A stretch of 64,000 nt of DNA from Caulobacter segnis ATCC 21756. GTDB lineage: Bacteria > Pseudomonadota > Alphaproteobacteria > Caulobacterales > Caulobacteraceae. The DNA is taken from contig NC_014100.1 of assembly GCF_000092285.1 (NCBI RefSeq), forward strand, positions 4,402,001 through 4,466,000, read 5' to 3'. Positions 9,105 to 18,512 of the stretch are shown in pieces; positions within the stretch are counted from its first letter, which is position 1, and each line of letters opens with the position of its first letter. Below the pieces are notes generated by a model. It saw nothing but the letters and a program-made list of their open reading frames with translations. It was not told where the DNA came from and did not search any database. A program made the translations under genes and the position numbers.

Positions 9105-10058
9105 ATGTCGCTGCGAGTCGCCGTTCAGATGGATCCCGTCCTGGGGATCAACATCGACACCGACACGACCTTCCTGATGATGATGGAGGCTCAGACTCGC
9201 GGCCACAGGCTTTGGTTCTACACGCCGGACAAGCTTTCGCTGGAGGACGGCCGCGTCTTCGCCCGCGCGCAGCCGCTGGAGGTGTTCGCGGAGAAGGGCG
9301 CCCATGCCAAGCTCGGCGAACCTGTTCTCCTGGATATGAAGGACGACGTCGACGTGGTGCTGATGCGCCAGGATCCGCCGTTCGACATGGCCTACATCAC
9401 CGCGACCCACTTTCTGGAGAAGGTCCATCCCCACACGCTGGTGGTGAACAACCCGGCGGAAGTGCGTAACGCGCCCGAGAAACTGTTCGTCACCGACTTC
9501 CCCGGCGTGCAGCCGCCGACCCTGATCACCAGCGATCACGAAGCCATCTACGACTTCCGCGCCCGCCACGGCGACATCGTGCTCAAGCCGCTCTACGGAG
9601 GCGGCGGCTCGGGCGTGGCGCGCTTGCTGAAGGACGACCCGAACCTCGACGCGCTGCTGGAACTGCATGCCATGATCGGCCGCGAGCAGGTCATCGCCCA
9701 GAAGTTCGTGCCGGCTGTCAGCAAGGGTGACAAGCGCGTGCTGCTGGTTGACGGCGAGCCCGTGGGCGCGATCAACCGCGTGCCGGCCGACGGTCAGGTT
9801 CGCTCCAACCTCCGCGTCGGCGGTCGCGCCGAAGCCGTAGAGTTGACCGCCCGCGACATCGAGCTTTGCAAGATCATCGGACCGGAACTAAAGCGCCGTG
9901 GACTGATCTTTGTCGGCATTGACGTGATTGGCGAGTACCTGACGGAGATCAACGTCACGTCGCCCACGGGCGCCCAACAGCTGCTGCGTTTCAGCGGCGT
10001 CAACGCCGCCGCTGTACTTTGGGACCGCATCGAGGACATTCGCGGAGTCCGTGGGTAA
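9105..10058 (+). CDS. gshB: Glutathione synthetase
   Basis: 317 residues with the ATP-grasp layout of Gsh[21 protein letters not shown] at the N-terminus, [37 protein letters not shown] (ATP loop), and [19 protein letters not shown] near the end (metal and substrate site). It joins gamma-glutamylcysteine and glycine to make glutathione in the cytosol, the cofactor the GST, MaiA and other enzymes in this window need. Good AGGAG ribosome-binding site before the ATG. Confidence 0.97.
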   Translation: MSLRVAVQMDPVLGINIDTDTTFLMMMEAQTRGHRLWFYTPDKLSLEDGRVFARAQPLEVFAEKGAHAKLGEPVLLDMKDDVDVVLMRQDPPFDMAYITATHFLEKVHPHTLVVNNPAEVRNAPEKLFVTDFPGVQPPTLITSDHEAIYDFRARHGDIVLKPLYGGGGSGVARLLKDDPNLDALLELHAMIGREQVIAQKFVPAVSKGDKRVLLVDGEPVGAINRVPADGQVRSNLRVGGRAEAVELTARDIELCKIIGPELKRRGLIFVGIDVIGEYLTEINVTSPTGAQQLLRFSGVNAAAVLWDRIEDIRGVRG

Positions 10059-10062
10059 CTTT

Positions 10063-10080
10063 TCCGAAATCTCGGATTTT
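10063..10080 (+). terminator. Short terminator-like hairpin after gshB
   Basis: A 5-bp stem TCCGA/TCGGA with an AATC loop followed by TTTT, starting a few bases after the gshB stop codon. The stem is short, so this is a weak candidate. Confidence 0.4.
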
Positions 10081-10133
10081 CCTGAAACGTTCGTTTTTCG
10101 TTCTTGCTCCTCCCCATAAGCTATGCTGCAAGT

Positions 10134-10156
10134 TGTGGATAAATTGATTATCCGCA
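10134..10156. promoter_or_regulatory. Two inverted DnaA-box-like sites upstream of comM-like gene
   Basis: TGTGGATAA at 10134-10142 is the exact reverse complement of the consensus DnaA box TTATCCACA. Five bases later TTATCCGCA (10148-10156) differs from the consensus at one position, in the opposite orientation. Both lie 11-33 bases before the ATG of the YifB/ComM-like gene. DnaA acts as a transcription factor in Caulobacter, so cell-cycle control is possible, but the sites could be chance. Confidence 0.4.
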
Positions 10157-10166
10157 AGGTGGGGAC

Positions 10167-11699
10167 ATGGCGGCCAGAGTCGTCACGGTGGCGTTCGAGG
10201 GCGTCGAGGCGCGACGGGTCGACGTAGAGGTCCAACTCACGACAGGGCAGCATGCCTTTGTCGTCGTTGGCCTCGCCGACAAGGCCGTGGCCGAGAGCCG
10301 CGAGCGCGTTCGCGGCGCTTTCGCGGGCCTGGGCCTTTCGCTCCCTGGTAAGCGGATCGTCGCCAATCTGGCGCCAGCGGACATGCCCAAGGAGGGCACC
10401 CACTTCGACCTGCCGATCGCCCTGGCGGTCATGGCGGCGCTCGGCGTCATTCCCCTGGACGCCCTCGATGGTTGGGCGGCCATGGGCGAGCTGTCGCTAG
10501 ACGGTCGCATCGTCCCGGCGGCCGGCGCGCTTCCCGCCGCGATGGCGGCCGGCGCCATGGACCTCGGCCTGATCTGTCCAGAGGCGTCAGGCCCCGAAGC
10601 GGCCTGGGCCGGGGGGACCCGGATTCTGGCGCCCCGCTCCCTGGTGTCGCTGATCAACCACTTCCGCGGGAGCCAGGTCCTGTCGGCGCCGACGCCAGGG
10701 CCCATCGTGGAGGGTGAGCGCCCCAAGGACCTCCGCGACGTGAAGGGTCAAGAACACGCCAAGCGCGCGTTGGAGATCGCCGCGGCTGGCGGCCACAACC
10801 TCCTGTTCTGCGGGCCGCCGGGCTCCGGCAAGTCGATGCTGGCCCAACGGTTGCCAGGTTTGCTGCCGCCGCTGACCTCGGCCGAGTTGCTGGAAACCTC
10901 GATGGTCCATTCCGTCGCGGGGCTGATCGCGCGCGGAACCCTTAGCCGCGCTAGGCCCTTCAGAGCGCCGCACCATAGCGCCAGCATGGCCGCCCTGACC
11001 GGCGGCGGCCATCGCGCCAGGCCCGGCGAAGTGTCGCTGGCCCACAACGGGGTGCTGTTCCTCGACGAATTGCCGGAGTTCGGCGTACAGGCGCTCGACA
11101 GTCTCCGAGCGCCGCTCGAAACCGGCGAAGTGATGGTCGCGCGCGCCAACGCCCACGTTCGCTACCCCGCCCGGCTGCAACTGGTCGCGGCGATGAACCC
11201 CTGCCGCTGCGGCCATGGGGGCGCGGGCCGCGGCGCGTGCGGCAAGGCTCCCCGCTGCCAAAAGGACTATCAAGGCCGCGTTTCAGGCCCCTTGATGGAT
11301 CGGATAGATCTGGCGGTCGACATGCCCGCCGTGACGGCGGCGGACCTTTCGCTGCCGCCGCCTTCCGAAGGCTCCGCCGAAGTCGCCGCCCGTGTGGCCC
11401 GCGCACGTCGGCTACAGGCCGATCGCGCGGCCGACCTCGACGGCGGCGAGGCGCTGAACGGGCGGGCCGAGGGCGCCTTTCTCGAACGGATCACGGCGCT
11501 GGATGACGCTGGACGGGCGCTTCTGGCGCGCGCCGCCGAAGCGGGGCGCATCAGCGCGCGCGGGTGGACTCGCGTTCTTCGCCTGGCGCGGACCATCGCC
11601 GATCTCGAAGGCGCGGAGGCCGTTCGACGCGTCCATGTCGCCGAGGCGCTAGCCTACCGCCGGACGGCGGCCATCGGCGAGGAGGCCCTACAGGGTTGA
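10167..11699 (+). CDS. comM: YifB/ComM family Mg-chelatase-like AAA+ ATPase
   Basis: 510 residues. The N-terminal Lon-like S5 domain (VEVQLTTGQHAFVVVGLADK, LAPADMPKEGTHFDLPIALA) is followed by an AAA+ module with Walker A (LLFCGPPGSGKSMLAQRLPG), PHHSASMAALTGGG and Walker B (GVLFLDELPEF), then the Cys-rich insert MNPCRCGHGG, and a C-terminal Mg_chelatase_C region. In naturally competent bacteria ComM is a helicase that speeds branch migration during transformation. It is a single gene between gshB and the hybrid kinase. Confidence 0.93.
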   Translation: MAARVVTVAFEGVEARRVDVEVQLTTGQHAFVVVGLADKAVAESRERVRGAFAGLGLSLPGKRIVANLAPADMPKEGTHFDLPIALAVMAALGVIPLDALDGWAAMGELSLDGRIVPAAGALPAAMAAGAMDLGLICPEASGPEAAWAGGTRILAPRSLVSLINHFRGSQVLSAPTPGPIVEGERPKDLRDVKGQEHAKRALEIAAAGGHNLLFCGPPGSGKSMLAQRLPGLLPPLTSAELLETSMVHSVAGLIARGTLSRARPFRAPHHSASMAALTGGGHRARPGEVSLAHNGVLFLDELPEFGVQALDSLRAPLETGEVMVARANAHVRYPARLQLVAAMNPCRCGHGGAGRGACGKAPRCQKDYQGRVSGPLMDRIDLAVDMPAVTAADLSLPPPSEGSAEVAARVARARRLQADRAADLDGGEALNGRAEGAFLERITALDDAGRALLARAAEAGRISARGWTRVLRLARTIADLEGAEAVRRVHVAEALAYRRTAAIGEEALQG

Positions 11700-11735
11700 C
11701 CCGCCGTTAATTCGCTCCGGCTAAGGTCGCGCCTC

Positions 11736-13286
11736 ATGAGCGACCCCAAAGCGACGATTGGGCGACCCGGCGTCACGCCCGAGCAGCTGGCCACCCTGAG
11801 CCATGAATTTCGCACGCCTCTCAACGGCGTGCTCGGCATGGCGCGCCTGCTCGAGAACACCAAGCTGACGGCCGAGCAACGGTCTTATGTCACCGCCTTG
11901 CGCGAGAGCGGCGACCACCTGCTCTCGCTGGTCAACGACGTGCTGCACTTCGCACGCCTCGGTGCGGCCTCCATCGAGCTGAGCCTGGGGCCGGTCGACG
12001 TGGAAAGCTTGCTGCGCCAGGTCGCTGAACTGATGAGCCCCCGCGCTCATGAGAAGGGCGTCGAGATCGCGTGGGCGCTGACCGCGCCGCTGCCCGTGAT
12101 CCATGCAGACGAGGGCCGCCTGCGGCAGATCCTGCTGAACTTCGCCGGCAACGCCGTGAAGTTCACGGAAGCGGGCGGCGTCCTACTCTCCGCCTCGGCG
12201 GGCGAGAACGGCCGAATCCGCTTTTCGGTGGCCGACACCGGGCCCGGTGTCGCGCCCGAGGCCCGCGCGCGCATCTTCGAGGCCTTTGTCCAGACAGACA
12301 TCACCCACAGCACCCAGCTCGGCGGCGCCGGCCTGGGGCTCGCCATTGTTTCCCGCCTGGCGACCGCCATGGGCGGCGACGTGGGCGTCGGCGGCGAGGT
12401 CGGCCACGGGGCCGAGTTCTGGTTTGAAGCGCCATTCAGCTCAAGCGCGTCCGCGACCCGCGAGGCGCCCCTGGCCGGGCGCAATGTGGCGATCGCCTCG
12501 CCCAACGCCATCGTCCGCATCGCCACGGCGCGACAGATCGAGGCGGCGGGCGGACGGGCTTTCACCGCGGTCGATGTCAACGCAGCTCTGACCGGCGCGC
12601 CGGCCGACGCCGTGCTTCTGATCGACGCTGCTCTTTCCGGTTCGCGGGGCGCGCTCAAGCCGCCGGCCGGCCGCAAGGCCGTGGTGCTGCTGACGCCGGA
12701 GCAGCGCGACCGTATCGATCCCCTGAAATCGGCCGGATTCAGCGGCTATCTGATCAAGCCGCTTCGGACGGCCTCCCTGGTCGCCCAGGTGCTGCAGGCC
12801 GACGCCGCGGAAGCCGCGCCGGGGCCCAGCACGCACCATGACGACGACCGCATCGCCGGCGCCGTGGCCCATGGTGTTCGCGTCCTGCTGGCCGAAGACA
12901 ACCCGATCAACGCTCTGCTCGCCCGCACGCTATTGGAGCGCGAAGGCTGCAAGGTGGACCGCGTGGCCGACGGTCCACAGGCGATCGCCGCAGCGGTGTC
13001 GGGATCTTACGACCTGATCCTGATGGACCTGCGCATGCCCGGCATGTCGGGCGTCGAGGCCGCAAAGGCCCTCCGCGGCAAGGGCGTCACCGCGCCGATC
13101 GCCGCCCTGACCGCCGACGCCTTCGACGAAGACAAGCGTGCCTGCCTGGCTGCCGGTATGGATGACTTCCTGGTCAAGCCGCTGACCCAGGAAGCCTTGC
13201 GCGACGTGTTGACCCGCTGGACCACCTCTGGCGTCGTGGGCGCCGGCTGGACGAAAACCGCGACGCGATCCAAGGTCGCCGGCTGA
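11736..13286 (+). CDS. Cytoplasmic hybrid sensor histidine kinase with two receiver domains (first degenerate)
   Basis: 516 residues with no membrane helix or PAS domain. The HisKA box is almost at the N-terminus (LATLSHEFRTPLNGVLGMAR), followed by HATPase_c (LNFAGNAVKFTEAGG, VADTGPGV, GGAGLGLAIVSRL). Residues about 245-355 look like a receiver remnant (NVAIASPNAIVRI, LLIDAALSG, GYLIKPL). The last 125 residues are an intact receiver (VLLAEDNPINALLARTLLER, LILMDLRMPGMSGVEAA, LVKPLTQE). With no sensory domain it must be steered by partner proteins. The cognate output is not visible here. Confidence 0.88.
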   Translation: MSDPKATIGRPGVTPEQLATLSHEFRTPLNGVLGMARLLENTKLTAEQRSYVTALRESGDHLLSLVNDVLHFARLGAASIELSLGPVDVESLLRQVAELMSPRAHEKGVEIAWALTAPLPVIHADEGRLRQILLNFAGNAVKFTEAGGVLLSASAGENGRIRFSVADTGPGVAPEARARIFEAFVQTDITHSTQLGGAGLGLAIVSRLATAMGGDVGVGGEVGHGAEFWFEAPFSSSASATREAPLAGRNVAIASPNAIVRIATARQIEAAGGRAFTAVDVNAALTGAPADAVLLIDAALSGSRGALKPPAGRKAVVLLTPEQRDRIDPLKSAGFSGYLIKPLRTASLVAQVLQADAAEAAPGPSTHHDDDRIAGAVAHGVRVLLAEDNPINALLARTLLEREGCKVDRVADGPQAIAAAVSGSYDLILMDLRMPGMSGVEAAKALRGKGVTAPIAALTADAFDEDKRACLAAGMDDFLVKPLTQEALRDVLTRWTTSGVVGAGWTKTATRSKVAG

Positions 13287-13324
13287 AGAAGCGGGGGCGG
13301 TCCCCTCGCCGGGGATTCCGCCGC

Positions 13325-15022
13325 ATGACCGAACAGACCACGGACACCAAGGCCAAGCCCGAGAAGAAGAGCCTGCTTCAGACTCTCGCCTTCTTCGGCG
13401 AGCGGCGTAGCCTGGTGATGCTGGGCCTCGGCTTCGCATCCGGCCTGCCCTACATGCTGATCTTCGACACCCTGTCGCTGTGGCTGCGAGATGCGGGCCT
13501 GTCGCTGGCTGTGATCGGCTTCTTCAGCCTGGCTACGCTGTCCTTCTCGTTCAAGTTCCTTTGGGCGCCGTTGATCGATCGGGCCAAGGTTCCGGTGCTG
13601 CACGGCGTTCTGGGACACCGTCGGGCCTGGATGCTCGTCTTCCAGACCGCGATGATCCTGGGCCTTTGGATGATCTCGGGCCTGAACCCGGCGGCGAACC
13701 TCGCTCTTCTCGGCGCGGTCGCCGTCGCCGTCGGTTTCGCGACCGCCTCCCATGACATCGTCATCGACGCTTGGCGCATCGAGGTCGCCGACGATGAAGA
13801 GCAAGGCCCGATGGTCGTCGCCTATCAGTGGGGCTTCCGGGTAGCGATGATCGCGGCCGGCGCGATTCCCCTTCTGCTTGCGGAACGCTACGGGTGGAAC
13901 ATCTCCTACGCGGCCATGGGCTTCGTCGTTTGCGTCGGCCTCCTGGCGACCCTCTGCGCGCCGCGCGAAGCCGAACACACGATCCGCCCCATCCCCACGG
14001 ACGACGTCAAGCAATCCAAGGCCCTGGAGATTTTCGAGTGGCTGGCGCGTCTGGCGATCCTGTTGGTCGGCGCCCTGGTGCTGGGCTCCGGTCTCGCCGG
14101 CGACGCCACGGTCCTGTCCAAACTGGTAGGTGGCGAAGCGCTTGCGGACGCCTGGACGGCTAAGCCGAACGGCGTCTGGCTGCAGTTGCTCGGCGTCGCG
14201 GTGGGCTTGGCCATCGTCGTGATCGCGGCTTGGCCCATCCCCAAGGTCCGCACCAAGCCCGGCGTCTACATGTCCAAGGCCTTCGGTGAGCCGCTAGGAG
14301 AATTCCTCACCCGCTTCCAAGGCGTCGCCGGCCTGATCCTGGCCGCGATCTGCGTCTACCGCGTCTCCGACTTCGTGCTGAACATCATGAACCCGTTCTA
14401 CCGGGACATGGGCTTCTCGCTGACCGAGATCGCCGAGATCCGGAAGGTGTTCGGCATCATCGCCTCGATGATCGGCGTGTTCCTGGGCGGCGTGGTCGTC
14501 GCTCGCCTTGGATTGATGAAGGCGCTGGTCATTGGGGCTTTCGCACAGCCGATCAGCAACCTGATGTTCGCCCTGCTGGCCATGAGCGGCCACAACATCC
14601 CAATGTTGTTCGTCTCGATCTGCTTGGACAACGTCGCCGGCGGCGTCGCGGGCACGGCTCTGATCGCCTACATGTCCAGCCTGACCTCAGCGGGCTTCAC
14701 GGCGACCCAGTACGCCCTGTTCTCGTCCCTCTACGCCTTGCCTGGCAAGCTGGTCGCCTCGCAGTCGGGCCGCATCGTCGAGGCCTCGGCCCAGGCGGCC
14801 GAGCACGGCGGACCGATCGGCATGCTGAAAGGCTTGTTCACTCGCCTACCGCCCGAGAGCTTCACCGCCGCCGGCGCCAAGCTAGGCGTCAGCGCCCAGG
14901 CCATGGCGGCGGGCTATACGGCCTTTTTCATCTACACGGCGATAATCGGCGCGGTGGCGATCGTGCTGTCGTTCATGGTCGCCGCGCGCCAGAAGGCGAC
15001 TGAGACGCCAGCTAAGGCCTAG
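13325..15022 (+). CDS. AmpG-like MFS permease
   Basis: 565 residues of the major facilitator superfamily with about 14 hydrophobic segments. The N-terminus GFASGLPYMLIFDTLSLWL, GFFSLATLSFSFKFLWAPLI and DRAKVPVLHGVLGHRRAWM is the AmpG signature, the family that imports anhydro-muropeptides for cell-wall recycling. It is longer than E. coli AmpG (about 490), with an extra loop between helices. The stop codon overlaps that of the convergent protease gene by three bases. Confidence 0.88.
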   Translation: MTEQTTDTKAKPEKKSLLQTLAFFGERRSLVMLGLGFASGLPYMLIFDTLSLWLRDAGLSLAVIGFFSLATLSFSFKFLWAPLIDRAKVPVLHGVLGHRRAWMLVFQTAMILGLWMISGLNPAANLALLGAVAVAVGFATASHDIVIDAWRIEVADDEEQGPMVVAYQWGFRVAMIAAGAIPLLLAERYGWNISYAAMGFVVCVGLLATLCAPREAEHTIRPIPTDDVKQSKALEIFEWLARLAILLVGALVLGSGLAGDATVLSKLVGGEALADAWTAKPNGVWLQLLGVAVGLAIVVIAAWPIPKVRTKPGVYMSKAFGEPLGEFLTRFQGVAGLILAAICVYRVSDFVLNIMNPFYRDMGFSLTEIAEIRKVFGIIASMIGVFLGGVVVARLGLMKALVIGAFAQPISNLMFALLAMSGHNIPMLFVSICLDNVAGGVAGTALIAYMSSLTSAGFTATQYALFSSLYALPGKLVASQSGRIVEASAQAAEHGGPIGMLKGLFTRLPPESFTAAGAKLGVSAQAMAAGYTAFFIYTAIIGAVAIVLSFMVAARQKATETPAKA

Positions 15023-15852
15023 ACGCCCAGGCACACCACCTGGGCCACGCGCAGGTCGCGGCGCAGGCCGTCGGCGACGCGACCGTAGTTCTCGGTGGTG
15101 ATCGGCTCGCTCGGCGCGAACTCGGACGGCGACGGATGTCGGCGAGGGCCGAGCAGCGTCTTCAGGGTCTCCGGCGCCGTCGTGTAGATGCGGCCGCGAC
15201 GCGGCGCCTCGGCCACGGTGACGCCGATCACCCGGCCCGCCGCGTCGAGAGCCGGCGCGCCGGAGAGGCCCGATAGAGTGCCCTTCAAGGTGTCGGTGCG
15301 ACCGACCTCAGCCCAGACCAACACCGGCTCGGTGCGAGCGCCACGGCCGTGGACCACCAGATTCTCTCGCCCCAGCAGCCGCGAGGCCGCTTCTCCCGGA
15401 TGCCCCTGCGGGAAGCCCGGATGATAGGCGCGGGCGCCCCGGCGCAACGGTTGATCGATCCCGAGAGGCACCGCCGGCGCGCCGCCTTCGGTGGTCAGGA
15501 TCGCCGCATCGGCGCGCGGATCGACGTGAATCTTGGCCGCCACGCCGCGTCCGTCGGCGACCACGATCGCGGCCTGCCTGCAACCATCGACCACGTGGCG
15601 CGCGGTCAGCCACGCGCCATCATCGCCGATCGAAAACGCCGTGCCCGATCCCGGTTCCGGCCGCTCAGGCACCTGCACCACGATGGAGGGGTCGAACGGC
15701 GAGGAGGGGCCCAGCGGCAGGCCCTCTTCTCCGGGCACCGGCGGCGGCGGCGGCGGGGCGTCGGATCGCTCCTGACGGCCCACGGCGACGACCAGCAAGG
15801 CGCTGACCACCACCGCGTAGACGAGCCAGTCAGGGAGCTTTGGGAAGTGCAT
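15019..15852 (-). CDS. Membrane-anchored trypsin-like serine protease
   Basis: 277 residues. One N-terminal membrane helix (LVYAVVVSALLVVAVG) and a proline-rich linker precede a chymotrypsin-fold domain with a complete triad: His in WLTARHVVDGC, Asp in DPRADAAIL, and Ser in GTLSGLSGAPALDAAGR. No PDZ domain. It is therefore likely an active periplasmic protease held in the inner membrane. The substrate is unknown. It contrasts with the inactive HtrA-like protein at 2.4 kb. Confidence 0.82.
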   Translation of the reverse strand: MHFPKLPDWLVYAVVVSALLVVAVGRQERSDAPPPPPPVPGEEGLPLGPSSPFDPSIVVQVPERPEPGSGTAFSIGDDGAWLTARHVVDGCRQAAIVVADGRGVAAKIHVDPRADAAILTTEGGAPAVPLGIDQPLRRGARAYHPGFPQGHPGEAASRLLGRENLVVHGRGARTEPVLVWAEVGRTDTLKGTLSGLSGAPALDAAGRVIGVTVAEAPRRGRIYTTAPETLKTLLGPRRHPSPSEFAPSEPITTENYGRVADGLRRDLRVAQVVCLGV

Positions 15853-15871
15853 GGGGACGCCTCGCGCCCTC

Positions 15872-16300
15872 TCAGCCCGCCACGGCGGCGGCTAGGATCA
15901 AGGCCGTAGCCAACTTCGCCCCGACCAGAAGGGCCGCGGCCGAGATCTCGCCTTCATGGATGCGCTCGGGCAGCCCTTTCAGCACCATGTCGGTGCAGCG
16001 GAAGACCAGCAGTTGGACAGCGGTCGTCGCCGCGCCCCATATGACGATCTCCGCCACCGAGGTCGCGGCGGTCAAGGACACGGCCAACGGAATGGCCAGC
16101 CCGACCATAACTCCGCCCAGCGACAGGGCGGCGGCCGAATTGCCCTCGCGGATCAGCGTGATCTCCTTGTGCGGGGTCATCAGCGCGTAGAGCGTCGTTC
16201 CCAGGATCAGCATGATCAGCGTCACGCCTGCGTGCAGCAGGGTGATCGGGAAGCCGGTGGCGAAGGCCTGGACCTCGGGCGACTGGAGCTGGGACGGCAT
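15872..16300 (-). CDS. DUF350 family inner-membrane protein
   Basis: 142 residues with four hydrophobic segments. The pattern LILGTTLYALMTPHKEITLI, REGNSAAALSLGGVMVGLAI and LIGAATTAVQ-like repeats match DUF350 (UPF0719), usually two copies of a two-helix unit. Function unknown. It is 19 bases upstream of the protease gene on the same strand, so the two are probably co-transcribed. Confidence 0.8.
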   Translation of the reverse strand: MPSQLQSPEVQAFATGFPITLLHAGVTLIMLILGTTLYALMTPHKEITLIREGNSAAALSLGGVMVGLAIPLAVSLTAATSVAEIVIWGAATTAVQLLVFRCTDMVLKGLPERIHEGEISAAALLVGAKLATALILAAAVAG

Positions 16301-16345
16301 GGACGCGAACTACCCCCGGAAAGGTGCTGCCCTCTGACTAACACG

Positions 16346-16361
16346 GCAAGCCGCGGCTTGC
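16346..16361. repeat. 16-bp perfect palindrome between SRPBCC and DUF350 genes
   Basis: GCAAGCCG followed directly by CGGCTTGC, in the 85 bases between two genes read leftward. It could fold as a short hairpin and end the SRPBCC transcript, but no U-run follows; a protein-binding site for the DUF350 promoter is the other option. Confidence 0.4.
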
Positions 16362-16385
16362 GTAGGGGGCGCGTGCGCCAGCCAA

Positions 16386-16835
16386 TTACTTGTAGAAGCC
16401 CTCTCGCAAATTGAGGCCGTGCTCCACGAACACCTTCATCGCGCACAGCATGCCGGTCCAGCCCTCGCAGTTGCCGAACGCCGCCTTCTCGCCCGCCGGC
16501 GTGTCACTCCAGCCGGCTTCGTGGATCCTCACGAGGGTGCGGCCGTCGCCGGTGTCGGCGAGGGTCATGGTGACCGTCGTCTGGTAGGTCGCGCCAGGTT
16601 CTGATGCGCCCCAACGAAGAACGATCTTTTCGTTCCGCACGACCTCGAGCACCTCCACGGGGAAGGCGCCCGGAAAATCGTGGAAGTCCCAAGTCACCGT
16701 CGCGCCCGCCTCAAGCCGGCCCTGCGCGCCGCCCGTCGTGAAATAGCCAGAGAGCTTCTTGGGATCGACGACAGCCTCGAAAACCTCCGCCACAGGGCGG
16801 GCTATACGACCGCCAACAGTGAATTCGTGCGCCAT
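16386..16835 (-). CDS. SRPBCC/AHSA1 domain protein
   Basis: 149 residues from the ATG at 16835, which has GGAGG nine bases upstream; the longer frame to 16892 runs through the divergent promoter and was rejected. Motifs: RIARPVAEVFEAVVDPKKLS, GAFPVEVLEVVRNEKIVLRW and GWTGMLCAMKVFVEHG, typical of the Bet v1-like AHSA1 family that binds hydrophobic ligands. It is divergent from an ArsR regulator, a very common pair in which the regulator controls both genes. Confidence 0.87.
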   Translation of the reverse strand: MAHEFTVGGRIARPVAEVFEAVVDPKKLSGYFTTGGAQGRLEAGATVTWDFHDFPGAFPVEVLEVVRNEKIVLRWGASEPGATYQTTVTMTLADTGDGRTLVRIHEAGWSDTPAGEKAAFGNCEGWTGMLCAMKVFVEHGLNLREGFYK

Positions 16836-16850
16836 AGGATACCTCCATCC

Positions 16851-16887
16851 TTGCTCGCCAGCACGATATGTTATAATTTCATAACAT
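16851..16887 (+). promoter_or_regulatory. Sigma70-type promoter and palindromic operator overlapping the arsR start codon
   Basis: The inverted repeat ATGTTAT-N6-ATAACAT covers 16868-16887. It contains a perfect -10 hexamer TATAAT (16872-16877) and its right arm includes the first two bases of the arsR ATG (16886). A TTGCTC at 16851-16856 could serve as -35, with a short 15-base spacer. The layout implies a leaderless arsR mRNA and direct autorepression; the divergent SRPBCC gene would be repressed from the same site. Confidence 0.7.
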
Positions 16888-17221
16888 GTCAAACGAGGAC
16901 GAGGCCGACCTGATCTTCAAGGCGCTGGGACATCGCGCCCGACGCGCCATGCTGGACTTGTTGAAGGCCGAGCCCCTGACGACGGGGGCGCTCTGCGCCC
17001 ACTTTCCAGCCCTGGACCGCTGCACGGTGATGCAGCATCTGGGCGTCCTGGAAGAAGCGGGCCTGATCGTGGCCGAACGACGCGGGCGCGAACGGTGGAA
17101 CCACCTCGACGCGCTGCCGATCCACGCCATCCACGAGCGCTGGATCGGCCCGTACGCGGCCTATGCGGCTAGCATGCTGAGCCGACTGAAGAGGACGGTG
17201 GAAGAGACCGAGGGGGCCTAG
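16886..17221 (+). CDS. ArsR/SmtB-family winged-helix regulator
   Basis: 111 residues: [60 protein letters not shown] and [17 protein letters not shown]. This is the ArsR subgroup that pairs with SRPBCC proteins. The metal-binding CVC motif is absent, so the ligand is probably organic. There is no ribosome-binding site ahead of the ATG, and the promoter -10 element is only eight bases upstream. The last bases overlap the stop of convergent rlmN. Confidence 0.9.
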   Translation: MSNEDEADLIFKALGHRARRAMLDLLKAEPLTTGALCAHFPALDRCTVMQHLGVLEEAGLIVAERRGRERWNHLDALPIHAIHERWIGPYAAYAASMLSRLKRTVEETEGA

Positions 17222-18429
17222 GCCGCCTCGTCGTCGTCTTCGCTGAGGACGCCGGCCATCGCCGCCAGCGACAACTTGCGCAGGGCGCTGGCGCGGACCT
17301 TCTCGCTCTCGCTCTTCAACTGGCCGCAGGCGGCGAGGATGTCACGGCCACGCGGGGTGCGGATCGGCGAGGAGTAGCCAGCCTTGTTGAGGATCGCGGC
17401 GAAGGCCTCGATCGTCGCCCAGTCCGAGCACTGATAGTCGCTGCCCGGCCAGGGGTTGAACGGGATCAGGTTGATCTTGGCGGGGATGCCCTTGATCAGG
17501 TTGACGAGGGCGCGCGCTTCGGGCGGGCTGTCGTTGACGCCCTTCAGCATCACGTACTCGAAGGTCACGCGGCGGGCGTTCGACAGGCCCGGATAGGCGC
17601 GGATGCCGGCCATCAGCTCGGCGATCGGGTACTTCTTGTTCAGCGGCACCAGCACGTCGCGCAGGGCGTCGTTGGTGGCGTGCAGGCTGATCGCCAGCAT
17701 GGCCTGGGTCGTCGAGCCCAGCTTCTCCAGCATGGGCACGACGCCCGAGGTCGAGACCGTGATGCGGCGACGCGAGATGCCGATGCCCTCGTTGTCGCTG
17801 ATGATCTCGATGGCGTCGGCGACCTGGCCCAGATTGTACAGCGGCTCGCCCATGCCCATGAACACGATGTTCGAGAGCTGGCGGTCCTCCTTGTCGGACG
17901 GCCATTCGCCCAGATCGTCCTTGGCGACCTGCACCTGAGCGACGATCTCGGCTGCGGTCAGGTTACGGACCAGGGGCTGGGTGCCGGTATGGCAGAAGCT
18001 GCAGTTGAGCGTGCAGCCGACCTGGCTGGAGACGCACAAGGCGCCGGCGCGACCGACGCCCGGAATGAAGACGCTCTCGACCTCGATGCCGGGCGCCATC
18101 CGGATCAACCACTTGCGGGTGCCGTCCTGGCTGACCTGGCGTTCGACGATCTCGGGGCGGGCGATCGTGAAGGCCTCGGCGAGCCGCGCGCGCGTTTCCT
18201 TGGCCACATCGCTCATCGACGCGAAGTCGGTGACGCCGCGATGGTGCATCCAACGGAAGATCTGGGTCGCCCGCATCTTGGCCTTGCCGTGCTCGACCAC
18301 GCCGCTCTCGACCAGAGCGGCGATCAACTGCGGACGCGTGAGGCCCGACAGGTTGACCAGCGGTTTGGCGACGGGGGCTGCGGGCGCGGCGTCGGACGAG
18401 ACGCGCGACAGGTCGAGGGTGACGCTCAA
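17218..18429 (-). CDS. rlmN: Dual-specificity 23S rRNA/tRNA adenine-C2 methyltransferase RlmN
   Basis: 403 residues from a TTG at 18429 (the frame stays open to 18768 but that part overlaps the SDR gene and is not RlmN-like). The radical SAM motif is CTLNCSFC; the two mechanistic Cys are present ([10 protein letters not shown] and ILAACGQL). Other signatures: [31 protein letters not shown] and [11 protein letters not shown]. It methylates A2503 of 23S rRNA and A37 of some tRNAs. The true start could be slightly different because no strong ribosome-binding site is visible. Confidence 0.95.
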   Translation of the reverse strand: MSVTLDLSRVSSDAAPAAPVAKPLVNLSGLTRPQLIAALVESGVVEHGKAKMRATQIFRWMHHRGVTDFASMSDVAKETRARLAEAFTIARPEIVERQVSQDGTRKWLIRMAPGIEVESVFIPGVGRAGALCVSSQVGCTLNCSFCHTGTQPLVRNLTAAEIVAQVQVAKDDLGEWPSDKEDRQLSNIVFMGMGEPLYNLGQVADAIEIISDNEGIGISRRRITVSTSGVVPMLEKLGSTTQAMLAISLHATNDALRDVLVPLNKKYPIAELMAGIRAYPGLSNARRVTFEYVMLKGVNDSPPEARALVNLIKGIPAKINLIPFNPWPGSDYQCSDWATIEAFAAILNKAGYSSPIRTPRGRDILAACGQLKSESEKVRASALRKLSLAAMAGVLSEDDDEAA

Positions 18430-18512
18430 GGGGATGTCCGGCTCTTCGGGGTGCGGACGGACATATAGCAGGTCCGGGCCGGTTTTCCAAAAGGACCGAG
18501 CGCCGCGCCTCC

